Assembly (NCBI GenBank): GCA_900556965.1
Contig: USQV01000006.1
Location: forward strand, 1-15,470
Direction: 5' to 3'
Source of the DNA: an uncultured Clostridium sp.
Lineage (GTDB): Bacteria > Bacillota_A > Clostridia > Lachnospirales > Lachnospiraceae
Length of the DNA: 15,470 nucleotides
Made by a program: the position numbers and the translations under genes. The notes under the pieces were generated by a model. It did not search any database. It saw only the letters and a program-made list of their open reading frames with translations, and was not told the origin of the DNA. This document shows, piece by piece, positions 1-6,638 of this stretch (positions within the stretch are counted from its first letter, which is position 1; the number at the start of each line of letters is the position of its first letter).

Positions 1-91
1 CGTTGTAACGGGCGATCAGTCCCGGCGCAACGCCGTGCATCCTTCCGACCGAGTAGAGTGTATCGCCGCGTTTTACCACATGGATCTCCAA
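1..91 (-). CDS. LysM domain protein, N-terminal fragment (runs off the left edge)
   Basis: Reading the minus strand gives MEIHVVKRGDTLYSVGRM followed by HGVAPGLIARYN, the first two-thirds of a LysM peptidoglycan/chitin-binding module (V-x-x-GDTLYS core, then the A-x-x-x-YN segment). Only about 30 codons are in the window. I chose the TTG start at 91-89. The Shine-Dalgarno core GGAGG lies at 104-100, which leaves 8 bases to this TTG, while an in-frame ATG at 97-95 would be only 2 bases from it. A LysM module at the extreme N terminus, with no signal peptide before it, resembles spore-associated YaaH/SafA-type proteins of Firmicutes, but the rest of the protein is not visible. It is transcribed divergently from ung. 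Its GC content (about 63%) matches the first part of ung and not the rest of the window. Confidence 0.75.
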   Translation of the reverse strand, partial: MEIHVVKRGDTLYSVGRMHGVAPGLIARYN

Positions 92-128
92 AAACATCAC
101 CTCCCGACACTCTATGCGCACGCCGCGC

Positions 129-157
129 TTGAGTTTCCGTTTCCGTGCGGATATACT
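129..157 (+). promoter_or_regulatory. Candidate sigma-A promoter for ung-uppP
   Basis: TTGAGT at 129-134 and TATACT at 152-157 are separated by exactly 17 bases. The match is 4 of 6 at the -35 and 5 of 6 at the -10. It lies 31 bases before the ung start, and a GGGAGG ribosome binding site follows at about 176-181. It also overlaps the upstream region of the divergent LysM gene. Confidence 0.6.
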
Positions 158-188
158 ATAATAAAATAAGGGACAGGGAGGCTTTGCC

Positions 189-875
189 ATGCCGGATCTG
201 AAAGCGCTCGGCGCGTGGGTGCCGCTGCTGGAAAAGGAGCTGCACGCACCGTACTTTGAGGAGCTGCAAAAAAAGGTCGCGGACGCTTACGCGCACACGG
301 CCGTTTTTCCGCCGGAGGCGGACGTATTCCACGCTTTTTCCCTCACGCCGCCGGAACGGGTGCGGGTCGTGATCCTTGGGCAGGACCCGTATCATGAGCC
401 GGGGCAGGCCCATGGTCTTTGCTTTTCGGTTAAGCCGGATGTAGCAATACCGCCATCCCTCGTGAATATTTATCAGGAACTCCATGAGGACTGCGGCTGC
501 TATATTCCGAACAACGGGTATCTGAAAAAATGGGCAGATCAGGGTGTTCTGCTTCTGAATACGGTACTTACTGTCCGTGCCCATGCGGCAAACTCTCATA
601 AGAATATCGGATGGGAGGAATTTACGAATGCGGCGATCCGGATATTAAATGAACAGGATCGGCCTATCGTCTTTCTTTTATGGGGAAGACCGGCGCAGAT
701 GAAGAAGGCTATGCTGAATAATCCGAAGCATCTGATCCTTGAGTCCCCACACCCGAGCCCGCTGTCGGCATACAGAGGCTTTTTCGGAAGCCGTCCCTTT
801 AGCCGGACGAACAAATTTCTGATAGCTAACGGACTGGAACCCATCGACTGGCAGATTGAAAATATAGGAGAATAA
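189..875 (+). CDS. ung: Uracil-DNA glycosylase, family 1 (UNG)
   Basis: This enzyme excises uracil from DNA to start base-excision repair of deaminated cytosine or misincorporated dUMP. The 228-residue length is normal for bacterial UNG. The water-activating motif GQDPYH is at residues 64-69 with catalytic Asp66. The minor-groove loop HPSPLS is at 188-193 with His188. The LLLNTVLTV segment and the downstream AHAANSH stretch are the expected core strand and loop. The ATG at 189 has a GGGAGG site about 8 bases upstream. The stop codon is 1 base before uppP, and the uppP ribosome binding site (AGGAG, 866-870) lies inside the end of ung, so the two are probably co-transcribed. Oddity: codons up to about residue 75 are GC-rich (hand counts of 58-65% per 60 bases over 181-420), whereas the rest sits at 43-50%. 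The protein remains intact across this change. Confidence 0.97.
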   Translation: MPDLKALGAWVPLLEKELHAPYFEELQKKVADAYAHTAVFPPEADVFHAFSLTPPERVRVVILGQDPYHEPGQAHGLCFSVKPDVAIPPSLVNIYQELHEDCGCYIPNNGYLKKWADQGVLLLNTVLTVRAHAANSHKNIGWEEFTNAAIRILNEQDRPIVFLLWGRPAQMKKAMLNNPKHLILESPHPSPLSAYRGFFGSRPFSRTNKFLIANGLEPIDWQIENIGE

Positions 876-876
876 A

Positions 877-1716
877 ATGAGCGCAGTGATCGAATTTTTA
901 AAAATAATTGTTTTCGGTATCGTAGAGGGATTTACAGAGTGGATCCCGATCAGCAGCACCGGACATCTGATCTTAGTTGAAAACATCGTCCATCTCGATG
1001 CCTCAGAGAATTTTATGAACGTATTCCGCGTAGTGATCCAGCTGGGCGCCATCATGGCAGTTGTTGTATTATATTTCCGGAAGCTGAATCCGTGGGATCC
1101 CGGAAAGAAGGATGCACAGAGACGGGCTACATGGCACTTATGGTTTAAGATCATTTTCGCATGTCTTCCGGCAGCGGTGGTAGGGATCCTTTTAGACGAG
1201 ATCCTTGACACCTATCTGTATAACCCTTATGTAGTTGCCGCCATGCTGATCATTTATGGTATTTTATTTATCGTTTTAGAGAAACACAATCAGTTTGTGG
1301 AGTTCCCGATCAAAAAGGTGTCACAGATCAGCTACAGGAATGCATTCTATATCGGATTGTTCCAGCTGCTGGCCTTGATCCCCGGAACCTCGAGATCCGG
1401 AGCTACGATCCTCGGAGCCATGCTTTTAGGCTGCTCCCGAACAGCAGCATCCGAGTTCAGCTTTTTCCTTGGCATCCCTGTCATGTTTGGAGCCAGCCTG
1501 TTAAAGGTCATTCATTATGGACTGGCATTTACGGCCATGGAGTTTTTCTTCCTGATTTCGGCAACGCTGATTGCCTTTATCGTATCCATGTACTCCATCA
1601 AATTCCTGTTAGGATATGTAAGAAACCATGATTTCCGTTTCTTTGGCTATTACCGGATCGTGCTCGGTATTATCGTGCTGATCTACTTTGGTCTTTCGGC
1701 GATTCTCGGAGCGTAA
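877..1716 (+). CDS. uppP: Undecaprenyl-diphosphatase (UppP/BacA family)
   Basis: This polytopic membrane enzyme dephosphorylates undecaprenyl pyrophosphate to recycle the lipid carrier for peptidoglycan and wall polymers; overproduction gives bacitracin resistance in other species. At 279 residues it has the normal family length. The first signature runs E17-G-F-T-E21-W-I-P-I-S-S27-T-G-H30. The second is PGTSRSG at 169-175, with Arg173 the likely catalytic arginine. Multiple hydrophobic segments cover most of the chain. It follows ung by one base and probably relies on the ung promoter. The connection to the glycan genes glf and flippase at the right edge is functional (all depend on the undecaprenyl carrier) rather than operonic. 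Confidence 0.97.
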   Translation: MSAVIEFLKIIVFGIVEGFTEWIPISSTGHLILVENIVHLDASENFMNVFRVVIQLGAIMAVVVLYFRKLNPWDPGKKDAQRRATWHLWFKIIFACLPAAVVGILLDEILDTYLYNPYVVAAMLIIYGILFIVLEKHNQFVEFPIKKVSQISYRNAFYIGLFQLLALIPGTSRSGATILGAMLLGCSRTAASEFSFFLGIPVMFGASLLKVIHYGLAFTAMEFFFLISATLIAFIVSMYSIKFLLGYVRNHDFRFFGYYRIVLGIIVLIYFGLSAILGA

Positions 1717-1778
1717 AGGCAGCAAAATACAGGTGGAATGTGAACGTCTGCTTTATTATCCGTATTGCTATTTTCTTT

Positions 1779-1817
1779 TTCACAAATAGATTACGAAGTT
1801 ATCACAGATTCATCACA
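1779..1817 (+). promoter_or_regulatory. Four 11-bp-phased WTYACR hexamers upstream of htrA (candidate response-regulator operator)
   Basis: The hexamers TTCACA (1779), ATTACG (1790), ATCACA (1801) and ATCACA (1812) all fit W-T-Y-A-C-R, and each begins exactly 11 bases after the previous one. Direct hexamers repeated once per helical turn are the binding pattern of OmpR/PhoB-family response regulators, for example the Bacillus PhoP box. HtrA-family genes are controlled by CssR, a regulator of this family, in Bacillus subtilis. That this site binds a CssR-like or PhoP-like protein is inference. The last two copies also overlap a short dyad, ATCAC/GTGAT at 1812-1827. I could not place a convincing -35/-10 pair. 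A TATAAT at 1865-1870 lies too close to the ribosome binding site to be trusted. Confidence 0.45.
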
Positions 1818-1888
1818 AATGGGTGATAGACTGAGCCTATCAAAAGGAAAAAGATTCGTTCTTTTATAATAGCAGGAGGAAAAAGATT

Positions 1889-3622
1889 ATGTATGACGAT
1901 AAATGGGAAGATAAAGAAAATCAAAGAACAACAGATACTTATAACACAGAAAACAGCCAGTCATCTCAGGGCGATCAGAGCGTAAGCCAGCCGGGTGCAG
2001 AGAACCGCAGCTATAGCCAGAACGCACAGGAAAGTCAGAGCTACAGCCAGCCGGTAACAGAGAACCGCAGCTATAACCAGACATCACAGGAAGGGCAGAA
2101 TTACAGCCAGCCGGCAACAGAAAACCGCAGCTACAGCCAGAACCCACAGGGAAGTCAGACCTACAGCCAGCCGGTAACAGAAAACCGCAGCTATAATCAG
2201 ACATCTCAGGGAGGTCAGAGCTACAGCCAAACATCTCAGGGAAGCCAGAACGGCACCCCGTTTGGTCAGTCAGATCCGAATTATGGCCAGCAGCGTCCGG
2301 GCTACGGTCAGAGCATGCACAAGGATGATCAGTATCAGGACTTGCGCATGAAGCCGTATCCCTACAGCACCACAGCTAACGGTCAGCAGAGTGAGCAGAC
2401 ACACAAGCCTCACAAGAAAAATTCCTTTATGAGGAGTGCTGCTCTGGTAACAGCCGCGGCAGTTGTATTCGGAGCAGTAGCAGGTGGAACCATGTTTGGT
2501 GTCAACCGCGGAGCAGAGCTTTTGTTCCCGTCCCAGACACAAACACAGGGCGCACTGGCCCAGACCCCGACCGTACAGGCAGCTTCTCAGACATCTACCC
2601 AGAACAACGGAACGGTGATCGAGGATGTTTCTCCTATCGTGGATGCAGTTATGCCGAGTGTAGTAGCGATTACGAACACTATGCTCTATAAAGGAAATTC
2701 ATGGTTTGGTCAGTCACAAACGTACGAAGTACCGAGCAGCGGCTCCGGTATCATCGTCGGCGAGAATGAGAGCGAGCTTCTGGTTGTAACAAACAACCAT
2801 GTGATCGAAGATGCCACAAGCCTTTCGGTTACTTTTATCGACCAGAGCACAGTGGATGCAGCCATTAAGGGCACCGATTCCGAGTCGGATCTGGCCGTGA
2901 TCGCAATTCCGCTGGATAAGATCTCTGCGGATACCAAGGCACAGATCAAGGCAGCAAGCTTGGGAGATTCCGATGCACTTAAGATGGGTCAGGGTGTGAT
3001 CGCCATCGGCAATGCGCTGGGACTCGGTCAGAGCGTAACCGTCGGACATGTAAGTGCGCTGAATCGTGAGATCACTGTTGACAACGTAAAGAAAAACGTG
3101 ATTCAGACAGATGCAGCCATCAATCCCGGCAACAGCGGCGGAGCACTTTTAAACGCCCAGGGCGAGGTCATCGGTATCAATGAAGCAAAGTATGCAAGTG
3201 CCCAGGTAGAAGGTGTCGGCTATGCGATCCCGATCTCCAATGTAAAGAGCATTATTGATGATTTAAAGACACGCACCACAAAGGTCGAGGTTGCTGAAGC
3301 AGAACAGGGATATCTGGGAATTCAGATCCAGAACATCGATTCCTCTATGGCACAGCTTTACGGAATGCCGGAGGGTGTCTATGTATACAAGATCACAGAA
3401 GATTCCGCAGCATCTGAATCTGATCTTCATGAGAAAGACATCATTACAAAGTTAGATGGAGAAACCGTTCGCACGAATGCGGATCTGAGCAATCTTCTTA
3501 CCTATTATAAGGCCGGAACAACAGTAACCCTCACCGTACAGTCCCTTCAGGATGGAGCCTATGTGGAACGTCAGGTTCAGGTTACTTTAAAGAACAGACC
3601 GCAGGAGGTTGAAAAACAATAA
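1889..3622 (+). CDS. Membrane-anchored HtrA/DegP-like serine protease with PDZ domain and YSQ-repeat cytosolic tail
   Basis: This is an envelope quality-control protease that degrades misfolded secreted proteins outside the membrane. Residues 1-180 are a hydrophilic Q/S/Y/N-rich tail containing nine 10-residue repeats (31-120). A single membrane segment is at about 182-205. The trypsin-like domain covers about 245-465, with the triad His304 (in NNHVIEDA), Asp334 (in SDLAVIAI) and Ser416 (in NPGNSGGAL). One PDZ domain spans about 475-568. The predicted topology is N-in, protease-out, as in Bacillus HtrA. At 577 residues it is longer than the usual 400-460 because of the tail. The ATG at 1889 has AGGAGGA at 1874-1880. 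A TudS-related gene follows 42 bases downstream with no terminator between, so they may be co-transcribed. Confidence 0.94.
   Translation: MYDDKWEDKENQRTTDTYNTENSQSSQGDQSVSQPGAENRSYSQNAQESQSYSQPVTENRSYNQTSQEGQNYSQPATENRSYSQNPQGSQTYSQPVTENRSYNQTSQGGQSYSQTSQGSQNGTPFGQSDPNYGQQRPGYGQSMHKDDQYQDLRMKPYPYSTTANGQQSEQTHKPHKKNSFMRSAALVTAAAVVFGAVAGGTMFGVNRGAELLFPSQTQTQGALAQTPTVQAASQTSTQNNGTVIEDVSPIVDAVMPSVVAITNTMLYKGNSWFGQSQTYEVPSSGSGIIVGENESELLVVTNNHVIEDATSLSVTFIDQSTVDAAIKGTDSESDLAVIAIPLDKISADTKAQIKAASLGDSDALKMGQGVIAIGNALGLGQSVTVGHVSALNREITVDNVKKNVIQTDAAINPGNSGGALLNAQGEVIGINEAKYASAQVEGVGYAIPISNVKSIIDDLKTRTTKVEVAEAEQGYLGIQIQNIDSSMAQLYGMPEGVYVYKITEDSAASESDLHEKDIITKLDGETVRTNADLSNLLTYYKAGTTVTLTVQSLQDGAYVERQVQVTLKNRPQEVEKQ
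1979..2248 (+). repeat. In-frame 30-bp tandem repeat encoding YSQ decapeptides in the HtrA tail
   Basis: Nine consecutive 30-base units encode residues 31-120. Two unit types mostly alternate: one like SYSQPVTENR and one like SYNQTSQGGQ, so a longer 60-base period is also visible. Positions 2-4 of each unit (usually Tyr-Ser/Asn-Gln) are the most constant. Third-base differences between copies show the array has diverged but stayed in frame, so copy number could change between strains by slippage or recombination without breaking the gene. Confidence 0.9.
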
Positions 3623-3664
3623 TCAAAAGATCGAATCAAAAGAAAGGATATTGAGGAGTTTGAG

Positions 3665-4216
3665 ATGAAAAAGATCCTTGTTGTGAGCCATTGTCTTTTA
3701 AACACAGCGTCAAAGGTCAAGCGGTTTAAGGAAGAATCGATCAGGGCCGAGGAGGCGCTGCGACAGGATATACTGAAGGAGGCGATCGGCTCCGGGATCC
3801 AGATCCTGCAGCTCCCCTGTCCGGAGTTCATCATGTATGGCCCGTGCAGATGGGGCCATACATGGGAGCAGTTTGATAATATTTTCTACCGCAGCAGATG
3901 CCGCAAGCTTTTAGAACCGGTGATCCTGCAGCTGAAGGAATATGTTTCCCATCCGGAGGAATTTCAGGTCATCGGTGTTCTTGGAATCGATGGCAGCCCA
4001 AGCTGCGGCGTAAAATATACCTGCCGCGGAGAATGGGGTGGGGAATTCAGCGGCAGAGAAATAGACGGTGTACTGAAAACCGTTCATCTTGCGGAAGGAA
4101 AGGGCGTTCTCATGGAGGTACTCACAGAGATGCTCCAGGAAAACGGGCTGGAGCTTCCGGTAGACGGGTTGTTTGCACGGGAAAGAGAACGTGCTTTCAG
4201 CCTGATCCGAAAATAG
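3665..4216 (+). CDS. TudS/DUF523-related putative Fe-S desulfidase
   Basis: The 183-residue protein has the cysteine arrangement of the DUF523/TudS group: an N-terminal SHCLLN motif (Cys10), LPCPEF (Cys52) and GIDGSPSCG (Cys114, then Cys120). TudS thiouracil desulfidase uses three cysteines to hold a [4Fe-4S] cluster with one open iron site for sulfur abstraction. Cys10, Cys52 and Cys114 would be the equivalent ligands here, which is inference from motif position. Cys61 and Cys79 are additional. It resembles the subgroup with SHCLLN and a W-G-H-T-W-E-Q stretch more than canonical TudS, so the substrate is unknown. The ATG at 3665 is preceded by GAGGAG 6 bases upstream. It lies 42 bases after htrA and is probably read from the same transcript. 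It converges with the minus-strand phosphodiesterase, with 52 bases between the stops and no clear terminator. Confidence 0.75.
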   Translation: MKKILVVSHCLLNTASKVKRFKEESIRAEEALRQDILKEAIGSGIQILQLPCPEFIMYGPCRWGHTWEQFDNIFYRSRCRKLLEPVILQLKEYVSHPEEFQVIGVLGIDGSPSCGVKYTCRGEWGGEFSGREIDGVLKTVHLAEGKGVLMEVLTEMLQENGLELPVDGLFARERERAFSLIRK

Positions 4217-4268
4217 CATAGAGATAGACAGCATGCATACAAACAACAAGCAGCAAAGGGAGGATCTC

Positions 4269-5381
4269 CTAGCTGACGATATCGCTTCTCCAGCAGATAA
4301 ACGGAACCGTCAGCTCCTCCGGTGTCATTCCCCCGTGGGTGGCGATCATGGAATTCATATAAGAACGATTGGGAAACAGGGTGAGCGGTGTTGTTGCAAC
4401 CGCAAGATAATCTCCCAGCATCCCAGTCAGCTGCGGGTGAACAGGTCCCGGGCCGAACAGATTTCGGCTCAGGGCCTCTTTTTTTGTATAGAGGGTATAG
4501 GTATTTTCTGTAAAGCGGGTGAAGCTTTGCAGAAATGCTTCTTCCGTACCGGGGCGGAGGAAGAAGTTTAATGCCCTGGGCTCGATGGAGGGAGGACGCA
4601 CGAGAGTCTTCATAAGAGCGGGAGCATCCTCCAGACAAATGCCGTCTACATCGGTAAAGCCATGGTCAGCAGTCAGAAGGAAAAGTGTATCGGGACAGTC
4701 AGCAGCCAGCTGCCGGAAATCATAATCTGCTTTTTGCAAAAACAGGTGCACGTTTTCGGATCGGCAGCCCTCTTTATGCAGCGTATGATCCGGTTCATTT
4801 AGATAAGCATAGATCAAATGAGGACCGGGGCGGTTTGTAACGGCTTTGATATGGGCAGTCAGCTCATCCAACGTTGCGGCAGGAAGATCTCCCTTTGCGG
4901 ACACGGAAAAGGAGGGAATATGGGCAGACTCCTGAACCTGCTTTAAAAAAGAAGGTGTTTTAAGCATGGTGCGTCCAACATGAAAGGGAGCTGCCGGGGC
5001 TCCGGCATCATCGGTGTTTGGATACAGAGCGATATTTTTGTTGAGAGGTGGCCAGTAAATGCTCCAGCCAAGCCAGCCGCTTTGGGATGGATAGAGCCCG
5101 CTTTCCAACGCAGTTGCAGCCGCAGCTGTAGTCGGAGGAAATACAGAGCTTAGGGTTTTGGAAAGCCGTCGGCGCAAAAAGGAGCCCTCCGGAAGGTGCC
5201 GGGTCAGGATAGGATAACCGAGGCCATCGAGGAGGATCAGGACGATATTTCGCGGAGCCGATCGGAGAATACGGTCTGCATCCGGAAGCGTGGGATTTAC
5301 CGGAGATACGCCGTAATGGGACAGAATGGAGCTGGTGAGCGCCGTGATGGATCTGTTGATATCCGTAAAATGATAATACAT
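4269..5381 (-). CDS. Alkaline-phosphatase-superfamily phosphodiesterase/nucleotide pyrophosphatase
   Basis: A two-metal phosphodiesterase or phosphatase of the type I phosphodiesterase/NPP fold, 370 residues. The metal and nucleophile set is visible in order: Asp52 (LLDGLG), Thr85 (second Thr of FPPTT, the nucleophile by alignment with TFPNH of NPP), Asp198 and His202 (EPDHTLH), Asp239-His240 (TADHGF) and His349 (THGGMTPEE). There is no signal peptide or membrane segment, so it should be cytoplasmic. I chose the start at 5381 because CGGAGG is at 5394-5389, 7 bases upstream. The longer frame opening at 5414 has no such site. It is divergent from a UgpC-type ABC operon and may process an imported phosphodiester, but the substrate cannot be read from sequence. 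Other members act on nucleotides or phosphonates. Confidence 0.85.
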   Translation of the reverse strand: MYYHFTDINRSITALTSSILSHYGVSPVNPTLPDADRILRSAPRNIVLILLDGLGYPILTRHLPEGSFLRRRLSKTLSSVFPPTTAAAATALESGLYPSQSGWLGWSIYWPPLNKNIALYPNTDDAGAPAAPFHVGRTMLKTPSFLKQVQESAHIPSFSVSAKGDLPAATLDELTAHIKAVTNRPGPHLIYAYLNEPDHTLHKEGCRSENVHLFLQKADYDFRQLAADCPDTLFLLTADHGFTDVDGICLEDAPALMKTLVRPPSIEPRALNFFLRPGTEEAFLQSFTRFTENTYTLYTKKEALSRNLFGPGPVHPQLTGMLGDYLAVATTPLTLFPNRSYMNSMIATHGGMTPEELTVPFICWRSDIVS

Positions 5382-5412
5382 GTAAAAACCTCCGTGGAAA
5401 TGGTAAATAATC

Positions 5413-5441
5413 ATTATAGGCGTTAATTGTAAAAATTGCTA
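5413..5441 (-). promoter_or_regulatory. Candidate promoter for the phosphodiesterase (minus strand)
   Basis: On the minus strand a perfect TATAAT lies at 5418-5413. A weak TAGCAA (3 of 6) lies at 5441-5436 with a 17-base spacer. Transcription would begin near 5406, about 25 bases before the ATG at 5381. The -10 is part of CATTATAG (5412-5419), mirrored by CTATAATG (5509-5516) at the divergent promoter. Confidence 0.4.
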
Positions 5442-5487
5442 TAGTTTTTTTGAATACAGAGCATATAGTTAATCAATAATTACAATT
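5425..5487. promoter_or_regulatory. 8-bp inverted repeat between divergent promoters
   Basis: AATTGTAA at 5425-5432 and TTACAATT at 5480-5487 are perfect reverse complements. They sit between the two outward-facing -10 boxes, and the right copy abuts the -35 of the ABC operon promoter. Such paired half-sites could bind a regulator controlling both genes, but AT-rich DNA gives short palindromes easily. The 195-base region 5382-5576 contains no gene that I can support. Confidence 0.3.
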
Positions 5488-5515
5488 TGTATTTTTATAG
5501 AAACAAAACTATAAT
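5487..5515 (+). promoter_or_regulatory. Candidate promoter for the ABC importer operon
   Basis: A perfect TATAAT at 5510-5515 is preceded by TTGTAT at 5487-5492 (3 of 6) with a 17-base spacer. The start point would be near 5522, giving a leader of about 55 bases before the ATG at 5577. The weak -35 suggests dependence on an activator or low basal strength. Confidence 0.5.
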
Positions 5516-5576
5516 GAAGGTTGCGTTATGAGCAGGCAGCAAATATTCGTTTGAATAAAAATATATAAGGTGTAAA

Positions 5577-6638
5577 ATGCAAATTCGATTCGAGCACATA
5601 ACTAAAAAATTTAAGAATACCACAGCGGTTAAGGATATGGATATCACGATCAATGATGGGGAAATGGTATGTTTACTGGGCCCCTCCGGCTGTGGAAAGA
5701 GTACGACCCTGTCCATGGTAGCCGGTCTGGAGATACCGACGGATGGGGATATTTTTTTTGATGGGAAATCCATGGCAGGTGTGGAAGCGGAGAAGCGGGA
5801 TATCGGGATGGTATTTCAGAACTATGCTCTGTATCCGCACATGACCGTGGCTGAAAATATTATGTTTCCCCTCAGGATGCGCTGGATCCCAAAGGCAGAG
5901 CGGATGGAAAAGATGCGAGCTGCGGCGGAAATGATGAAAATCACCGAATATCTGAAAAGAAAACCCGCCCAGTTATCCGGCGGACAGCAGCAGCGCGTTG
6001 CCATCGCCCGCGCCCTTGTGAAGGAGCCGAAGCTGCTGCTTCTTGATGAGCCGTTTTCCAATCTGGATGCCCGGCTTCGGATCGAGCTTAGAAACGATAT
6101 CAGGGCTCTGCAGCAGAAGCTTAAGATCACGACCATATTTGTGACCCACGATCAGGAGGAGGCAATGAGTATCTCCGACAGGATCCTCCTGATGAACCGC
6201 GGAGAGCTGCAGCAATACGATACCCCGCAGAACATGTATCGTTTTCCGGCAAATCAGTTTGTTGCCGGTTTCCTCGGGAATCCGCCGATCAATTTCATTC
6301 CCTGCCGAAAGGAAAACGAAAGGCTTGTCGTGCCGGAAAACAGGGACTGGAATTTTGAAGGGCTGGAGATGATCTGCTGCGGAAGCTGCGGAGAGCAGGG
6401 AATACTGGGCATCCGCCCGGAGGATATCCTTGTCACGCAGGAGGGCGGACAGATGAGTGGGGAGGTCGTTGCGATCCAGACACTGGGAAAAGAGGTCTAT
6501 CTCAAGCTGCTTAAGGGAGGGATATCTCTTACCGCCTGCTTAAGCTGGGATCATGATTACAAGCTCGGGGATCACCTGAACCTGAAAGCAAAGAAGGCGT
6601 ATCTGTTTCCGGAGGAGATAAGGGAAAATGAAAAATAA
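5577..6638 (+). CDS. ugpC: ABC transporter ATP-binding protein, UgpC/MalK/MsmX type
   Basis: The ATPase subunit of a CUT1-family carbohydrate or polyol-phosphate importer, 353 residues. Walker A GPSGCGKST is at 35-43, the Q-loop at Gln81, the signature LSGGQQQR at 133-140, Walker B with the DEP motif at 153-159, the D-loop SNLDA at 161-165 and the switch His191. The region after about residue 240 is the regulatory OB/TOBE domain (GIRPEDI). The start ATG at 5577 has a modest AAGGTG site. It overlaps the next gene by 11 bases, which indicates translational coupling. ATPases of this type are sometimes shared by several importers in Firmicutes, but here the full set of permeases and binding protein follows directly. 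The gene symbol reflects family naming, not a proven glycerol-3-phosphate substrate. Confidence 0.93.
   Translation: MQIRFEHITKKFKNTTAVKDMDITINDGEMVCLLGPSGCGKSTTLSMVAGLEIPTDGDIFFDGKSMAGVEAEKRDIGMVFQNYALYPHMTVAENIMFPLRMRWIPKAERMEKMRAAAEMMKITEYLKRKPAQLSGGQQQRVAIARALVKEPKLLLLDEPFSNLDARLRIELRNDIRALQQKLKITTIFVTHDQEEAMSISDRILLMNRGELQQYDTPQNMYRFPANQFVAGFLGNPPINFIPCRKENERLVVPENRDWNFEGLEMICCGSCGEQGILGIRPEDILVTQEGGQMSGEVVAIQTLGKEVYLKLLKGGISLTACLSWDHDYKLGDHLNLKAKKAYLFPEEIRENEK

Noticed and set aside
156..599. Minus-strand open frame opposite ung
   Set aside because: No motif, no ribosome binding site seen, and the opposite strand carries a clear UNG with all catalytic motifs.
1865..1870. Perfect TATAAT just before the htrA ribosome binding site
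   Set aside because: Transcription would begin inside the AGGAGGA site, and no -35-like hexamer lies 16-18 bases upstream.
1979..2248. 30-bp repeat array considered as a possible CRISPR
   Set aside because: Units are tandem without spacers, in frame, and encode a regular decapeptide within the HtrA gene.
4256..4272. Possible bidirectional terminator between the TudS-like gene and the phosphodiesterase
   Set aside because: The stem GGAG/CTCC is only 4 bp with a 3-base loop, and there is no T-tract on either side.
5382..5414. Eleven-residue N-terminal extension of the phosphodiesterase
   Set aside because: The ATG at 5381 has CGGAGG 7 bases upstream. The upstream ATG has no comparable site and would place that ribosome binding site inside the coding sequence.
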